Below the pieces are notes generated by a model. That model did not search any database, was not told the DNA's origin, and saw only the letters and a program-made list of their open reading frames with translations. Made by a program: the position numbers and the translations under genes. Positions 11,233-21,979 of a stretch of 64,000 nucleotides of DNA are shown here, piece after piece. Source of the DNA: Gnetum montanum (lineage: Eukaryota > Streptophyta > Gnetopsida > Gnetales > Gnetaceae); assembly GCA_015680685.1 (NCBI GenBank), contig MNCI01029492.1, positions 1,326,599-1,390,598 of the forward strand. The letters run 5' to 3'. The stretch's first letter is position 1. Each line of letters opens with the position of its first letter.

Positions 11233-12905
11233 TGTACTAACCTAAATCATCGATGCAAGGTTGGAAGGGAAATAGACACCGAAAGATCGTCGGGCAAGCA
11301 CAACTGACCCTGCCTTTGCTTGAGGGCAAGCTGGAAAAGGAAACAAAGGTAGAGTGCCTTGGATGGTTTGCACGCAAATCAACCAAGGACTTCCCCAAGC
11401 GTAAACTACGACTTGCGCTAGGTTATCGTAACTGATGTCTTAAAATGTAAACAGTGCACATAAAATGTACTCAGAAATGTATGCAGAAAGTGTATTGCAA
11501 ACGGAACATAAACAGAATGTAAGTAGAACGTAAGAAAAACGTAAACTAAATGTAAAATAGTGTAAATAGAAATAATGGCTAGCAAAACGAACTGTATTGT
11601 ATTGCTTAGGTAAGATGTGCACCGGTCAAAGCGTAGCTGCACGTGTGGATGGCAAGTCAAGCGCCTAGCCCCGGGGTGATGTGACGTGATGATGTGATGA
11701 TGTGATGTGATGTATGTGAGAATTGCTTGGATGCCAAGAGTCAAGTATGCCGAGTGCCCAAGGATTGTTGGTTTGCTATATGTTCTCAGAATTGCCAATG
11801 TTCAAAATTGCCACACAGTTTATGTGAATTGACAAGGTATTTATAGGGCTGGGCTGGACTCAGTTTCAGAATTCCAGCAATGGAATCAACGACTGGGAGA
11901 TGAAAGAAAAGCAGATCTCATGACACATGTCCAATGGACAGCTGTATATGAGCTGGACGTGTGAGGGCAAGCTACATTCTTAACCAGGTTCATCGTATCT
12001 TACAACGTGTGGGTTACTCAAGCCCATGGGAGTACATATAATTTAGACCATTAGGGTTTGAAAACCCCCAAATGAAGATTTACAATGAAATGATAATGTA
12101 CAATAAGAGAAATGGACTCTGGCTTGCTTGAAACTTCTGGATCTCTGAATTGATTGTTGCGGGGTGTTGAGTTCGTGGCTGTTTGAGGTGTCTCTGCCTG
12201 TGCAAGGCTCCTAGCATGAGTTGACTTGTTCCTGGCATCTCTTGATTTAAGCTTCAGCATGCTCATGTTGCACTCATGCCTAGCGTGTGTCCCAACGTGC
12301 ATGTGCAATGTGAGTTTTGCAGCGTGCATATGCTGCACTCACGTTATACTCACGTCCAACGTGACCTTTAGCATGAGTGAAGCAAAATACATTTTTTGAC
12401 GTTGATTTTTGAGCTATGAAGCCTGGGTTTTTGAGTGCAACTACTACTTGCCTTGTGACCTTGAGGGTGATTTGCCAGTTGAAAAATGGGCTTGAACGTA
12501 ACTTGTTTGGAGGCACTTTCGGGTAGGTCACGCTGGACTCACGCTGCAGCATGACCATAATGTGACCAAACTGCAATTTTTGAACTGGAGATTGTCGATG
12601 CTAAGCCTAAGGGTGGCCTACACATTCGAAACCAAGTCATTTCGACTCAGTTTGGAGGCTGTGAAAGTTGGTAACGCTAGACTCACGCTGCAGCGTGACC
12701 ATAGCATGCCCTATACTTGAACATGATTTTGATGCTGTTTGGAGCTGCTCACGTTGAGGGTAAGCTACCTTGATAGCATGGGCAAGCTGGCCTGAACAAG
12801 CTAGGCATGAGTTTCATGCCTTAGTCAAGTTTTGCCTCCCGAATGCTGGGAAGGGCTTGGGTCATTCTCGTTTCAAAGTGCTGGGCCGAAATTAGTGGTG
12901 TTTCA
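11233..12905 (-). mobile_element. Tat-A 5' LTR
   Basis: Begins TGTACT and ends GTGTTTCA in plus-strand view; 1,673 bases. The right end matches the LTR ends of Tat-B (GTGTTTCA at 37019). A TATA box on the minus strand (TATTTATA, near 11840) sits before the transcribed part. It contains scattered AGCGTGA and ACGCTGCAGCGTGACC motifs (12530-12720). The flank at 12906 is integrase coding sequence of Athila-P, whose other half lies left of the window. Confidence 0.85.
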
Positions 12906-13400
12906 CCCATCTAATCCGAGTTCCATATGCTCTCCATGGCCTATGACCTTAAGTTAGATCTAAGCCTAGCACAGAAAGAAAGATTAATGAGTCACAACTT
13001 GCTAGACAGAAATCGGTTAATGGCCCTATCATCCAACGAAATGCATAAGGCATTCAACAAGAAATGCTATGATGTCAAAATAAGAAAAGTCAAGTTTGAA
13101 TCAGGTGACAAGGTTCTTTATTGGAATCCTGCACATGTACCCCAACGAACCAAATTTCAAACATTGTGGGAAGGACCTTACATCATAGATGAGATTTTTC
13201 CATCTAGGGCCATGATCATCTACAAACTTGATAGCCCAAATAAGAAACAACTAGTCAACATCCAACAAGTAAAACCTTTCCATGAGCCCAAGCCAACCAA
13301 CACAACAAACACCTCGTTAGATGACAACCACGCTCAATTTTTTGGATCTCTCCCTTCGAACTTAGTCATGGGGGAGATGACCACCCATACTAACACCTTA
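12906..13400 (+). pseudogene. Athila-P integrase, C-terminal fragment
   Basis: Reads SEFHMLSMAYDLKLDLSL, then VKFESGDKVLYWNP, LWEGPYIIDEIFPSRAM and NIQQVKPFHEPKP: the C-terminal integrase domain. Athila-M shows the same order on the other strand (SELHTLSTTYDLNLDL, 34600-35100). The catalytic core is on the far side of Tat-A. An in-frame stop is at 12912. The frame runs open to 13565, but after about 13400 it is T-rich non-coding sequence, so I end the call there. Confidence 0.85.
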
Positions 13401-15388
13401 TGTGGCTCCTCAATTTTTGATTTTTTTTGTTTTACATATTTTTGCTTTTACAACTTTTTTTTTTCATCTTCTCTATTTTACATTTTTTTTGTTTTACATA
13501 TTTGTATTTTTAAGGTTATCAGTCTTTTCTTAGTTTTTTTTTACACCATCATTAATATATTTTAATATCTATTGTCTACTCTCTTTTATGGTTATATTTG
13601 CTTATGTTTGGTGTGTTTCTCTACTTTTTCTGCTAATAAGGTGGCAGGTACAATGGTAATGCATTACTTAATGGTGGTATGTTTCATTTGTAATTTGATT
13701 GTTAATGTATGATTTTTGACTTTAATGGTCATTACTGATGACATGGTTTCTTTTCATGTAACAGTCAGTGAGTCCACATTATCCACCCATCAACTTACTC
13801 TATGGTTTTTCTTGTTTTGAAATCATGTAGTCTCTTTTTCATTAATGCAAGTTTAATAAATTGGTGACTTGTGTAGTTTCCAAAATTGGGAAGGAATCAA
13901 AGGTTTAGATAGGGTATGGCTTCAAAGGGATGCGGTGTTCTTTGTGCTTTTCTATTTTCCTATGTGCAGGAGTGTTCTCATAAGCTTCTCACCATTCCAT
14001 GTCATTTCACAATAGGAAGTCAAATAAGTTGTTGCATGGTGTGTTCCTCATGACAAAAAAAAAAGAAAAAAAAAGATGAGGATTCAAAGCACACCCCTTG
14101 GACAAAATAAATGTGAAAATTGCATGGGTTTTTACATGGTGTGGATCTCATTCAAAAAAAAACATGGGAATTCAAAGCACAACCCTTAGACTAAATAAAA
14201 GGACTACAAGCATTGGTTATGAGACTTGTCTTGTCTCCTCTAACTAAGGACCTTTCTCACTTGCTATCTTCTCTTCCATTTGGAAAAATGGTTGTTTTGT
14301 GGGAGCATTCTTGTATTTTAGGGGATGGACTTGCCTTAGAATGTTGATGTGAAGTCACTGAAAGTGGTTGGTTTTGATCTGGACTAAGGAAAGATCTTAC
14401 CAAGTCAATTAATCACAAACTTAATAAGAGGTTGTATGTGACCATAATTAGGAACTCCATTCCACTTTCTTTGTCATCCATCTATGCTTTCCATACCTCA
14501 CATCACTATCGGTTTCATGTTTTGATTCCGTGTTTTGGTTTGATGTGTTGGGTTTCTCAGTCAATTACTTTTTGGTTTTTGCACTTAACTTTCCGTAATT
14601 AGTAATCATCCATGGAGCTCATGGAATCCTTGGTTTGAAGTTATGCAAGGGCATAAAAGGCCTGTGCCTGCTTTGGGAAGGACCCACTTGCATATCTTCT
14701 GGTTTGGTTAAGTTAAGTTCTTTATCCTTAGACATTGTTACAATCAAATTCTTTTTATTTACCCCATCCATGTCATCCAAATTGTATGCACCTTCACAAC
14801 TGTTTGTAAAGAATTCTTTTTTATTATTGTGAATACCCTCTTTCCACTACTCCTTGTGTCAAGATTTTTCTGAATTGTATGGATTGCTTCTCTTATTTAA
14901 GCCATTTGTCAGTCTTTCCACTAACAGCATCAAGCAATCAATCTATCACAATCACAACTTGGCTAGATAAAATCATTGATGAGACAAGGTATGCAACCAT
15001 TATATATGTACTATATATACTAATCCTTGGTTTTGTTGTGATTATAGTTGAAAGCATGAACTAGAAGCAGAACTGTTGCCACCAAGGAGGATGCAACCAT
15101 ATCACTTGCAGGAGATTGTTCATGATCACTGGGTCTCTTCTACCTCTCCCTCATTCTTCTATTGCCAAGAGGGGTTGGATGTCCTTTAGATTTGTTAGTT
15201 TTCTTTCCTAATTGTCATGAACACCAATTTTGTACATAATTGTAATATTGTATGATCGGGCACTTCTGTATTTGTCTATTTTCTCTGTGTCATTCTGCAT
15301 GTTAGTCAAATAAGTCCACACCCCCTTAATATATTTTGTAAAGAACTTGCTCCTCTTCTTCTGTACTCAAGGATGAGTTTTCATTCAA
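13401..15388 (+). other. Athila-P non-coding 3' region
   Basis: About 2 kb between pol and the 3' LTR, where some Athila elements carry an env-like gene. No long frame remains. It aligns in order with 20100-21970 (Athila-NA) and, reversed, with 32562-34600 (Athila-M). A well-conserved box is at 14636-14760. A 61-codon frame at 14879-15064 ends in a hydrophobic stretch (YVLYILILGFVVIIV), possibly a relic of an env-like C terminus, but this is weak. A polypurine-like TAGTCATGGGGGAGATG lies at 13364-13380, just after pol. Confidence 0.65.
14636..14760 (+). other. Conserved 3' box, copy in Athila-P
   Basis: Contains GCCTGTGCCTGCTTTGGGAA and GGACCCACTTGCATATC. Counterparts: 21172-21290 in Athila-NA (same strand), 33220-33330 in Athila-M and 30225-30300 in Athila-N (both reversed). 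It is clearly better conserved than its surroundings although no protein frame is kept. Function unknown. Confidence 0.7.
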
Positions 15389-15399
15389 TCATGGGGGTA

Positions 15400-15747
15400 T
15401 GTTGAGAGTGGTTACTCTAATTATTAGAGTGATTACTCTAATTATTAGAGCAGTTATTATTAGAGCAGTTATTTTGAGGTTACTCCTAGGTCTATAAATA
15501 CAATGCCTAGGCACACAATTGGGAGGATGTTTTTAGTAGTAAAGTAGTGAAACTCTTGCAGTCTATCTATTTGAAAGTTAGAATATTTTCCAAGTGCTCG
15601 CAGTAGGAGGTTTAAGTTTGAATGGATCTTTATTCAAGCATTGATGTACCTAAGCATACCATTGTGTTGGCAATAAAGATGAGCTCTTTAATTCATCCTT
15701 GTAGCACTTGAGATTTGTTTTCTTACGTGTTTATTTTATTTTATTAT
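15400..15747 (+). mobile_element. Athila-P 3' LTR, first part
   Basis: Begins TGTTGAGAG directly after a polypurine tract with ATGGGGGTA. It has a near-tandem repeat of TACTCTAATTATTAGAG (15412-15460), a TATA-like CTATAAATACA at 15491 and ATAAAG signals near 15678. It breaks off at 15747, where Athila-NA begins. Confidence 0.85.
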
Positions 15748-16573
15748 TGATGAGCTGTGATATCACATGGGCCACAATATTGCGTACGTGATATCATGTC
15801 AGCCCCTGTGATATCGCGTACGCGATATCGCAGCCTGTCGCCAGTTCTATAAATAAGAGGTGGATTTCCTTTGTTTCTCAATCTAGATCTAGAACCTTAG
15901 CTAAACTTTGGTAGTTTTACCATTCTAGAGATAGAATAATTTCCATGTTTCTGCAGTAGGAGTCTCAAAGTGAACGGATCTTTATTTGAGCAAATTGTAC
16001 CTGAGCACACATTTGTGTACGGAAATAAAGACGAACTTTCTGATAAACCTTGCAACACAAGGACTAAGCGAAATAGGATTTAATTACTGTTAAATGTTTA
16101 AATGCTTTCTTAGATTGAATCTCTCTCAACCCTCAACTCTCCTAGTTAAGTGCATTCAGTACGACCACTTCGAGCATGTGTGTAACGCTTGGTAACCCAG
16201 TAATGAATAGCATTTGGTAACCCCAGCAGCGTTACACTGGTTCAGGGTGTGCGTGGCAAGTGGGAATGGATACTGGTGCTAGGGTAATTAGAACTTAGTT
16301 AGCGAATAGTTAATATAAGTTAGTCACTTAGTCTCTTCACCCTCTCCCTACTAGCATAGGTGATAAAAAGATAAAAGATATAAAAATCACATACCTCAAA
16401 CTTACTTAACCATACAACCTTGACAAATAGAAGTAAGTCTGGGAAGACAACGATTGATTAACCTTAAGTGTTCCATAAGGCATGTAAGCACTTAGTCCTT
16501 GGAGTTCGACCGGATTGCACGTGAGATGCTCATATTCATATGGTTGAGTGTAGGGGTCCCTCGCCACTCATCA
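15748..16573 (+). mobile_element. Athila-NA 5' LTR
   Basis: 826 bases, TGATGAG to CTCATCA. U3 is short and rich in GATATC palindromes; a TATA box (TATAAATA) lies at 15848-15855; AATAAAG follows near 16023. The downstream part carries two GGTAACCC-type units (near 16190 and 16220) and the closing block GGTTGAGTGTAGGGG shared with the other LTRs in the window. Confidence 0.95.
15810..15829. promoter_or_regulatory. Perfect 20-bp palindrome in the Athila-NA U3
   Basis: Two GATATCGCGTACGCGATATC half-sites form an exact inverted repeat about 20 bases upstream of the TATA box. Further GATATC units lie at 15757-15800. The 3' LTR copy (22000-22050) has lost the exact symmetry. Placement suggests an upstream promoter element; this is inference. 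Confidence 0.6.
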
Positions 16574-16574
16574 T

Positions 16575-16592
16575 TGGCGCCGTTGCCAGGGA
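16575..16592 (+). promoter_or_regulatory. Athila-NA primer-binding site (tRNA-Asp type)
   Basis: TGGCGCCGTTGCCAGGGA, one base after the 5' LTR. It differs at one position from the complement of the tRNA-Asp 3' end, the usual Athila primer. Minus-strand DNA synthesis would start here. Confidence 0.93.
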
Positions 16593-16719
16593 CGTAGTTG
16601 TTTGTGCGCTACATAGAACATAGGATATCATTCACATCATTGGGAAGCTTAAACAAACCCTTAGGGTTGATCATAAGAAAAATAAGATAACGGTAAATAG
16701 CATACCAAACAAAACTAAA

Positions 16720-19700
16720 ATGTCTTCTTCTTAAAACAAAAGCACTTCACTACATAGGAACAACACAAGAGACAGTCGATGGCACATCATACATAACCAA
16801 GAACTGCTAGTTCCTTAACAATTCAGTGTGGTATATATTCATCACGATGAATATATACCTGACTTTACCTTTGTCTTCCATTAAGATAAACAACTGCATT
16901 GGAGAGACTTGGAGGGTAACATAGTGTTGCCACCAGACAGAGCAGCCCCCAACATGCTCCTTCGTGCCTTTGCATGAATAGGCATGTCACAATTATATGC
17001 TGAGTACGTTGCATCCGATTACAACGCAAGGGACTACCATCCCACAGAAGCGCAACGTCAACGAGATTTGCAATAGGAGAGTTACCACACATCGTTGAAG
17101 GGAAAAGGCCCCCGTAATGCTTCACCCATCTTAAACGAAATTGAGGGTGGTGAACCTGTTTTCATAGGTTCTCCAAAAAATGATGTTCCCCCTCCTAACG
17201 ATGGTCAGGAGGTGGTGTATCAGAACCTGTGCTTCACAATTCACAACCTTGGTTTTGATCCCCATGAACACCAAGTGTTCAACAAGGGAACACAAATACA
17301 TGACAAGGGTGAACATTCTGATCATCATCACCATCGGGGCCGGACCCACAGAAGAGAAGGTAGGGAACATCGTCATGGCGATGGTTCTTCTTGTTCTTCC
17401 CCTTCATCACCACATTCATCATCTCCTTCAACATCAGGATGCAGACGTAAGGAACCTAACAGTGAGGATAAGGATAAGCAAAATGAGAGACCTCGACGAG
17501 AGAGTCAAGAGCGAGGACGAGGGCACTCGAAAGAATCAAGGCATGAAAGAAGGGAAAGTAGGGAACCACGTAGACATCACAAACACTATGAGAGAAATGA
17601 CAATAAAGAACCCCTACTTGCAACCCGAAGCATGTTAGACATAACGAAGGCTGTTAGAGTACCTATAAACCACCAAAAAGATAGCAGGATCAAGAGGTTG
17701 GATATGAATAACATCCCATGATTTGAGGGGGGATACAATGCTGATCCTTAGAACCACTTACAGGCATTTCATGATGCATGTGCCTTGAAGAATACTGAAA
17801 ACGAGTGGAAAAAATTAAAGTTGTTCCCAAGGACACTGATCAAAGAAGCGGAAAGCTGGTATTGGTCCCTAGAACCGAAAACCATTAGGAGGTGGAGTAT
17901 GATGCTAGAACTATTTAATGACAAGTATCAAATGTACTCCTGAGTGTCCAACTTATGAAAAAAAATCCAAGGATGAAAGCAGGGAACTCATGAATCCTTG
18001 GATGCTGCCATGGACTGTTATTATACATTGTTACATTGTTGCCCAGGCCATGATTACTCACAGCAGGATCAACTACGCCATCTCATAGATGGACTTAGGC
18101 ATGAAACTAGGAGAACCCTTGGAACATATGCCCAAGGGAGATTATCTAAGCTTAGGTCTCATCGAATCCATAGATTGTTAGAGCAAGTAGCTAAGGAAGA
18201 AGGAGAGCTACGTAAGAGAGAAAGTGTGGAAGAGTATAACCATGATCCTTCGCTCCGAAACAGGGGAGTAAGATTCTGTGAGGAGGAGGATGAGTCACTA
18301 CTCGAAGAGTTGGTGAATAGGAAAACCTTGCTGCTTCAGAAATTAACAACAAAATTGTCAGCTAAGGTAGATCAGATGCAGGACTCCTTAGATAGTAGAT
18401 TTGAAACCATTTTAAAAATTATAGAGGAGTCTAAGAAGTGAAATAGTAACCATGATAAGAAAAAGAAGAGGGATTTGGACTATGCACGTAACAAAGGTAA
18501 AGGTAAAATAACTATCATTGAAGAGGTTGTGGATTCGAATACAGACAATGATGGTGGATGTGAGATATGCCAATATGACCATCCTAAGGGATGTTGTCCA
18601 ATAATCTCACATATACAAGAGTTTGGGGTGTATGCACTTAACCTAAGACTTAACAAATGGTAAGCACTCCATCAGTTACCTTATCCCCAAGGTAACCCAA
18701 GGCAGTTCCACCAACCATTAATGTATTATCCAAGTGGAACTCTGCCACAAGCTATCGAGCAACACCAACAGTGGCAATACCGACAGTCATGGGGGATGCC
18801 ACCACCAAGGCAACAATACCCTTACCAACAACTGGATCCATATGGCTACTATGTGCAATAGCCAATCTCTCCACCTGACTCTATTAGTCATGTGACACCA
18901 CAACGTCACTACCAAACTTGAGAGTATTATAGGACTCCTTCTCCTATGGGAGACACACCACATACATACCATCCTCCAAACCCATTCACAACTCTCACAC
19001 TGACAGCTCCATTACCACCTGCTCCAGCAATGCAAGGGAAACTCCCCACTCAACCGTAGTAATGCAATGCTACGAGAGTTGTAAACCCTCAACCCGCTAC
19101 TAGTTCTGACAACTGAATAAAGAGAAGACCTTTTTTCAGAACCAACAGTCCAAATAAGCTCTCACAACCACAAGTGGTTGAGCCTCTGAATGCTCCTCCA
19201 TCAAATAAGGCTTTGGAGCCCCCTTCAAACCAAAAATAGAGCTCAACGCACACAGTTATGTTAACACATACCTTCACTGATTCAATTAAGGTGGGCCACC
19301 TTTCCAGGAAATTGTCTAATCTTGGAAGCCCCATAATTTATCTCCAAGTCACTAGGAATAAACCATGTAAAGCTCTTCTGGACTCAGGTTCCAAAGTCAA
19401 CTTAATATCACAAGATATGTATAAAGCCTGGAACCTATCTCCACAAAAGAAGAGCAATATTCACTTAGAGCTGGTTGACCAGTCCATCATTGTTCCCTTG
19501 GAAATGATGGAGGACATTGTCACTACTATGGGTGGTTGGTCATACCCAACTAATTTCCTAGTGATACAAGTAAATAATGACAAATGGGACTTCCCAATAA
19601 TAATGGGAAGGGCATGGCTAAGTACCATACATAAATGCCTAGGAATCCATGATCTTTCCCTAGAAATATCTAAGGAAAATACTTTGGGGAAGATCGAGAA

Positions 19701-20103
19701 GAAGAAAGTTTTATGCATCACATACAGTGACACAGGGTGCCATTGTGCGTAGAAATCATGGGTTATGTGAAGTTTAGCATTGCCTGCATGCAATCAGTGT
19801 GCACAAGAAATTAATATACAAAGGTGCCTGTATGCAGCAGCCACACAACAAAAAGACACCCTGTGGTTAATAGCTGATCCAAAGAGCAACTCACCAACAT
19901 GCATGGAACTAACTGGGGGACCAACTTGCGGCCACGTCGAAAGCATAGATACACTGGAGCAAGAGCGTCGCCAACTTCCAACCCTTAACCTGAAAACATC
20001 AATTGGGAGAAGTTGGACACTTTTAAAAAATTCAAACAAGCGTTCATTATTTTGGATCTCTCCCTTTCAATTCAGTCATGGGGGAGATGGCCACCTATGT
20101 TGA
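16720..20103 (+). pseudogene. Athila-NA gag-protease (single frame broken only by stops)
   Basis: One frame from ATG at 16720 to about 20103, with roughly 20 in-frame stops and no frameshift that I can find. N-terminal gag: EGNIVLPPDRAAPNML. Arg/His-rich tract 17300-17600. Gag core about 17700-18440: NEWKKLKLFPRTLIKEAESW, LRHLIDGLRHETRR. Zinc-knuckle-like CEICQYDHPKGCC near 18560. Proline/glutamine-rich region to 19050. Protease 19300-19700: LLDSGSKVNLISQDMY (D-S-G intact), NFLVIQVNNDKWDFPIIMGR. Then QRCLYAAATQQKDTLWLI as in Athila-M, and a jump to the last residues of pol. Several stops read as former CGA, CAA or CAG. It gives particle protein and protease only. Confidence 0.88.
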
Positions 20104-21968
20104 TCATTCGAGGCCCTCAGTTTTTTATTGAGTTTTTGTTTTACAATTTTTTTTAACTTTTTAGGTTTTTGTTTTGCAACATCGTTCATACTTCTTCATT
20201 TATTTGTGTGTTTATTTATTTTGTTTTGTTAAGCTTGTCACTTAATAAGTGCTCCGAAGATGGTATGAACTATATTCTATTGATTGCTAATGTTTGGTTT
20301 TTACCTTTAGGTTATGATGTTGACACTTTGGTATGGTTCTTTTGATATAACAGGCAATAAGTCCACATCATCCATGTATTCATAAATTTCTATGGTCTCT
20401 CTTGGCTTGGAATTGTACAGTTCCTTTCTCAATAATAAGAACTATCAATGAATTAGTGATTGGGCATTTCTCAAACTAAGGAAGGACTCAAGGATTAAAA
20501 AGGGTAAGACTTCAAGGGGATTTGATGCACTTGGGCTGGCCATTCTCTTGGGTGCTTGGATGTTTTCTTCTTGAGTTTTCTTACCATTTTGACGTTGCTG
20601 CATTATTAGGAAGCTGAGCAAATAAAAATAATAAGTCTTTGCATGGTGTGGTTCTCACACTAAAACATTAAAAAAATAGTAAAAATTCAAAGCACACCCC
20701 TTAGATGAAATAATCATTTTGGCTACAAGAACTGGTTATGGAACTAACTAAAAAATGTTCCCTCTAACTAAGGCCCTTCCTTGCTTCCTACTTATTCCTC
20801 TTTCGTTTCGTCGGAATGGTGGTGACTCTTTGGTGGAAGCATTCTTGTTACTTCAGGTGGATGGATTGGTCAAATGTATTAATGTGAAGTCACTGGATGT
20901 GGATTGTTTGAGGCTAAATTTGGAATGAGATCTACTAAGTCACATTAACCATAACTACACAAGGGGCTGTACACCACCTTGTTCTTGAGACTCCATTCCA
21001 TTCTCTCCTTACCATCCTTCTTCCTCCATTTTTCACCTCATTGCCAATTGTATCACTAGTCGATACTTTGGTTGATGCATTGTTTTCTTTTTGGTAAACT
21101 CTTGCAGTTAAGAATTTAACCCTTGCTTACAAATGACATTTCTAGAGCCTACAGACTCTTTGAATGTGGGATTGTTAGGGCATTTAGGGCATGAGCCTGC
21201 TTTGGGGAGGACCCACTGACATTCTAATTTGGTGCATCCATTAATTTCTTTCCCTTAAACATTTTTGCAATCACCATTTATTTTGTTCATCTCCATCTTT
21301 GACATCCATTTTATCGATGTTGCCATTGTTTCTTTTTCTCATCTTTCTTATTCCTTATCTTTTTCCATTCTCTTGCTACCAGAGGTTCACTCTTAGTCAT
21401 GGGGGTCCTGGTCCAATTTTTTCGATTTTTTCTTAACCTCTACACCTTGGGTAGTCACCAGTATTATATCTCCAGATCCACATTAGCCATATCACAACTC
21501 AGCCAATGGACCTTACATTGAGGCAAGGTATTAACTACATTGTAATTCATTTACCCTTGCTAATATCAGACTGTTTTGTATGTGTAGATGGCAATCATAC
21601 AACAACGGATTGGATTTGGAGGAGACACTTGGAATGGACTGGTGTTGAAGCAGTTATACAAGGAACAAGATTGATGGCATGCTTATTAATGGACAATGAA
21701 AAGTGCAATCTTGGTGTCGACAGCAACAAACTTCTTCTTTTCTTTCTCTTTTCTCTCTCTCTTCTCTCATCTCTCTCAGCTGCCAAATAAGGCTGGATGT
21801 CAAATGTGTATAGTGTTCACTCTTATTGTTATGAACACTAAATTCTGTCATGTATTGTAATGATGATCTGTTCACGTGTCACCCCATCTATCATTAGTGT
21901 CATTCAAGTCAATAATCCCATACCTTCCCAATATTTTGTAAGGAACTCGAGGACAAGTTTTCATTTAA
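20104..21968 (+). other. Athila-NA non-coding 3' region
   Basis: Homologous in order to 13401-15388. It includes the conserved 3' box at 21172-21290 (GCCTGCTTTGGGGAGGACCC), a polypurine-like TCATGGGGGTCC at 21394-21405 and a pyrimidine-rich stretch (21735-21780). The open frames on both strands are short and not shared with the other copies. Confidence 0.75.
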
Positions 21969-21979
21969 TCATGGAGGTA
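21969..21979 (+). promoter_or_regulatory. Athila-NA polypurine tract
   Basis: TCATGGAGGTA directly before the 3' LTR; primes plus-strand DNA. Matches ATGGGGGTA before the Athila-P LTR and, on the other strand, the purine tracts at 25287-25294 and 32562-32570. Confidence 0.8.

Larger units (their letters stand above)
118..12905 (-). mobile_element. Tat-A: Tat/Ogre-lineage Ty3/gypsy retrotransposon, 3' end missing
   Basis: Read on the minus strand the order is 5' LTR (12905-11233), primer-binding site, leader with minisatellite, gag, protease, a 3.2 kb insert with an opposite-strand gene remnant, reverse transcriptase, RNase H, archaeal-type RNase H, integrase and a 3' tandem repeat. The double RNase H marks the Tat branch. 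The 3' LTR is lost to the left edge and to the LTR at 1-117. The right end interrupts the integrase of Athila-P at 12906. Tat-B is the same family with the same gene order, so each copy helps delimit the modules of the other. Confidence 0.9.

Noticed and set aside
11680-11720. GTGATGTGATG run as a regulatory array
   Set aside because: Short impure microsatellite within the Tat-A LTR, not shared with Tat-B.
16575-16592. Partial tRNA gene
   Set aside because: Only the 3'-end complement is present and it adjoins an LTR, so it is a primer-binding site.
17131-17638. Overlapping frames in the Arg/His-rich part of Athila-NA gag
   Set aside because: Shadows of the gag frame in low-complexity sequence; the gag frame alone continues in phase up- and downstream.
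16720-20103. Stop codons as programmed readthrough or an altered code
   Set aside because: About 20 stops of all three kinds, spread at random, several explainable by C-to-T; decay is simpler.
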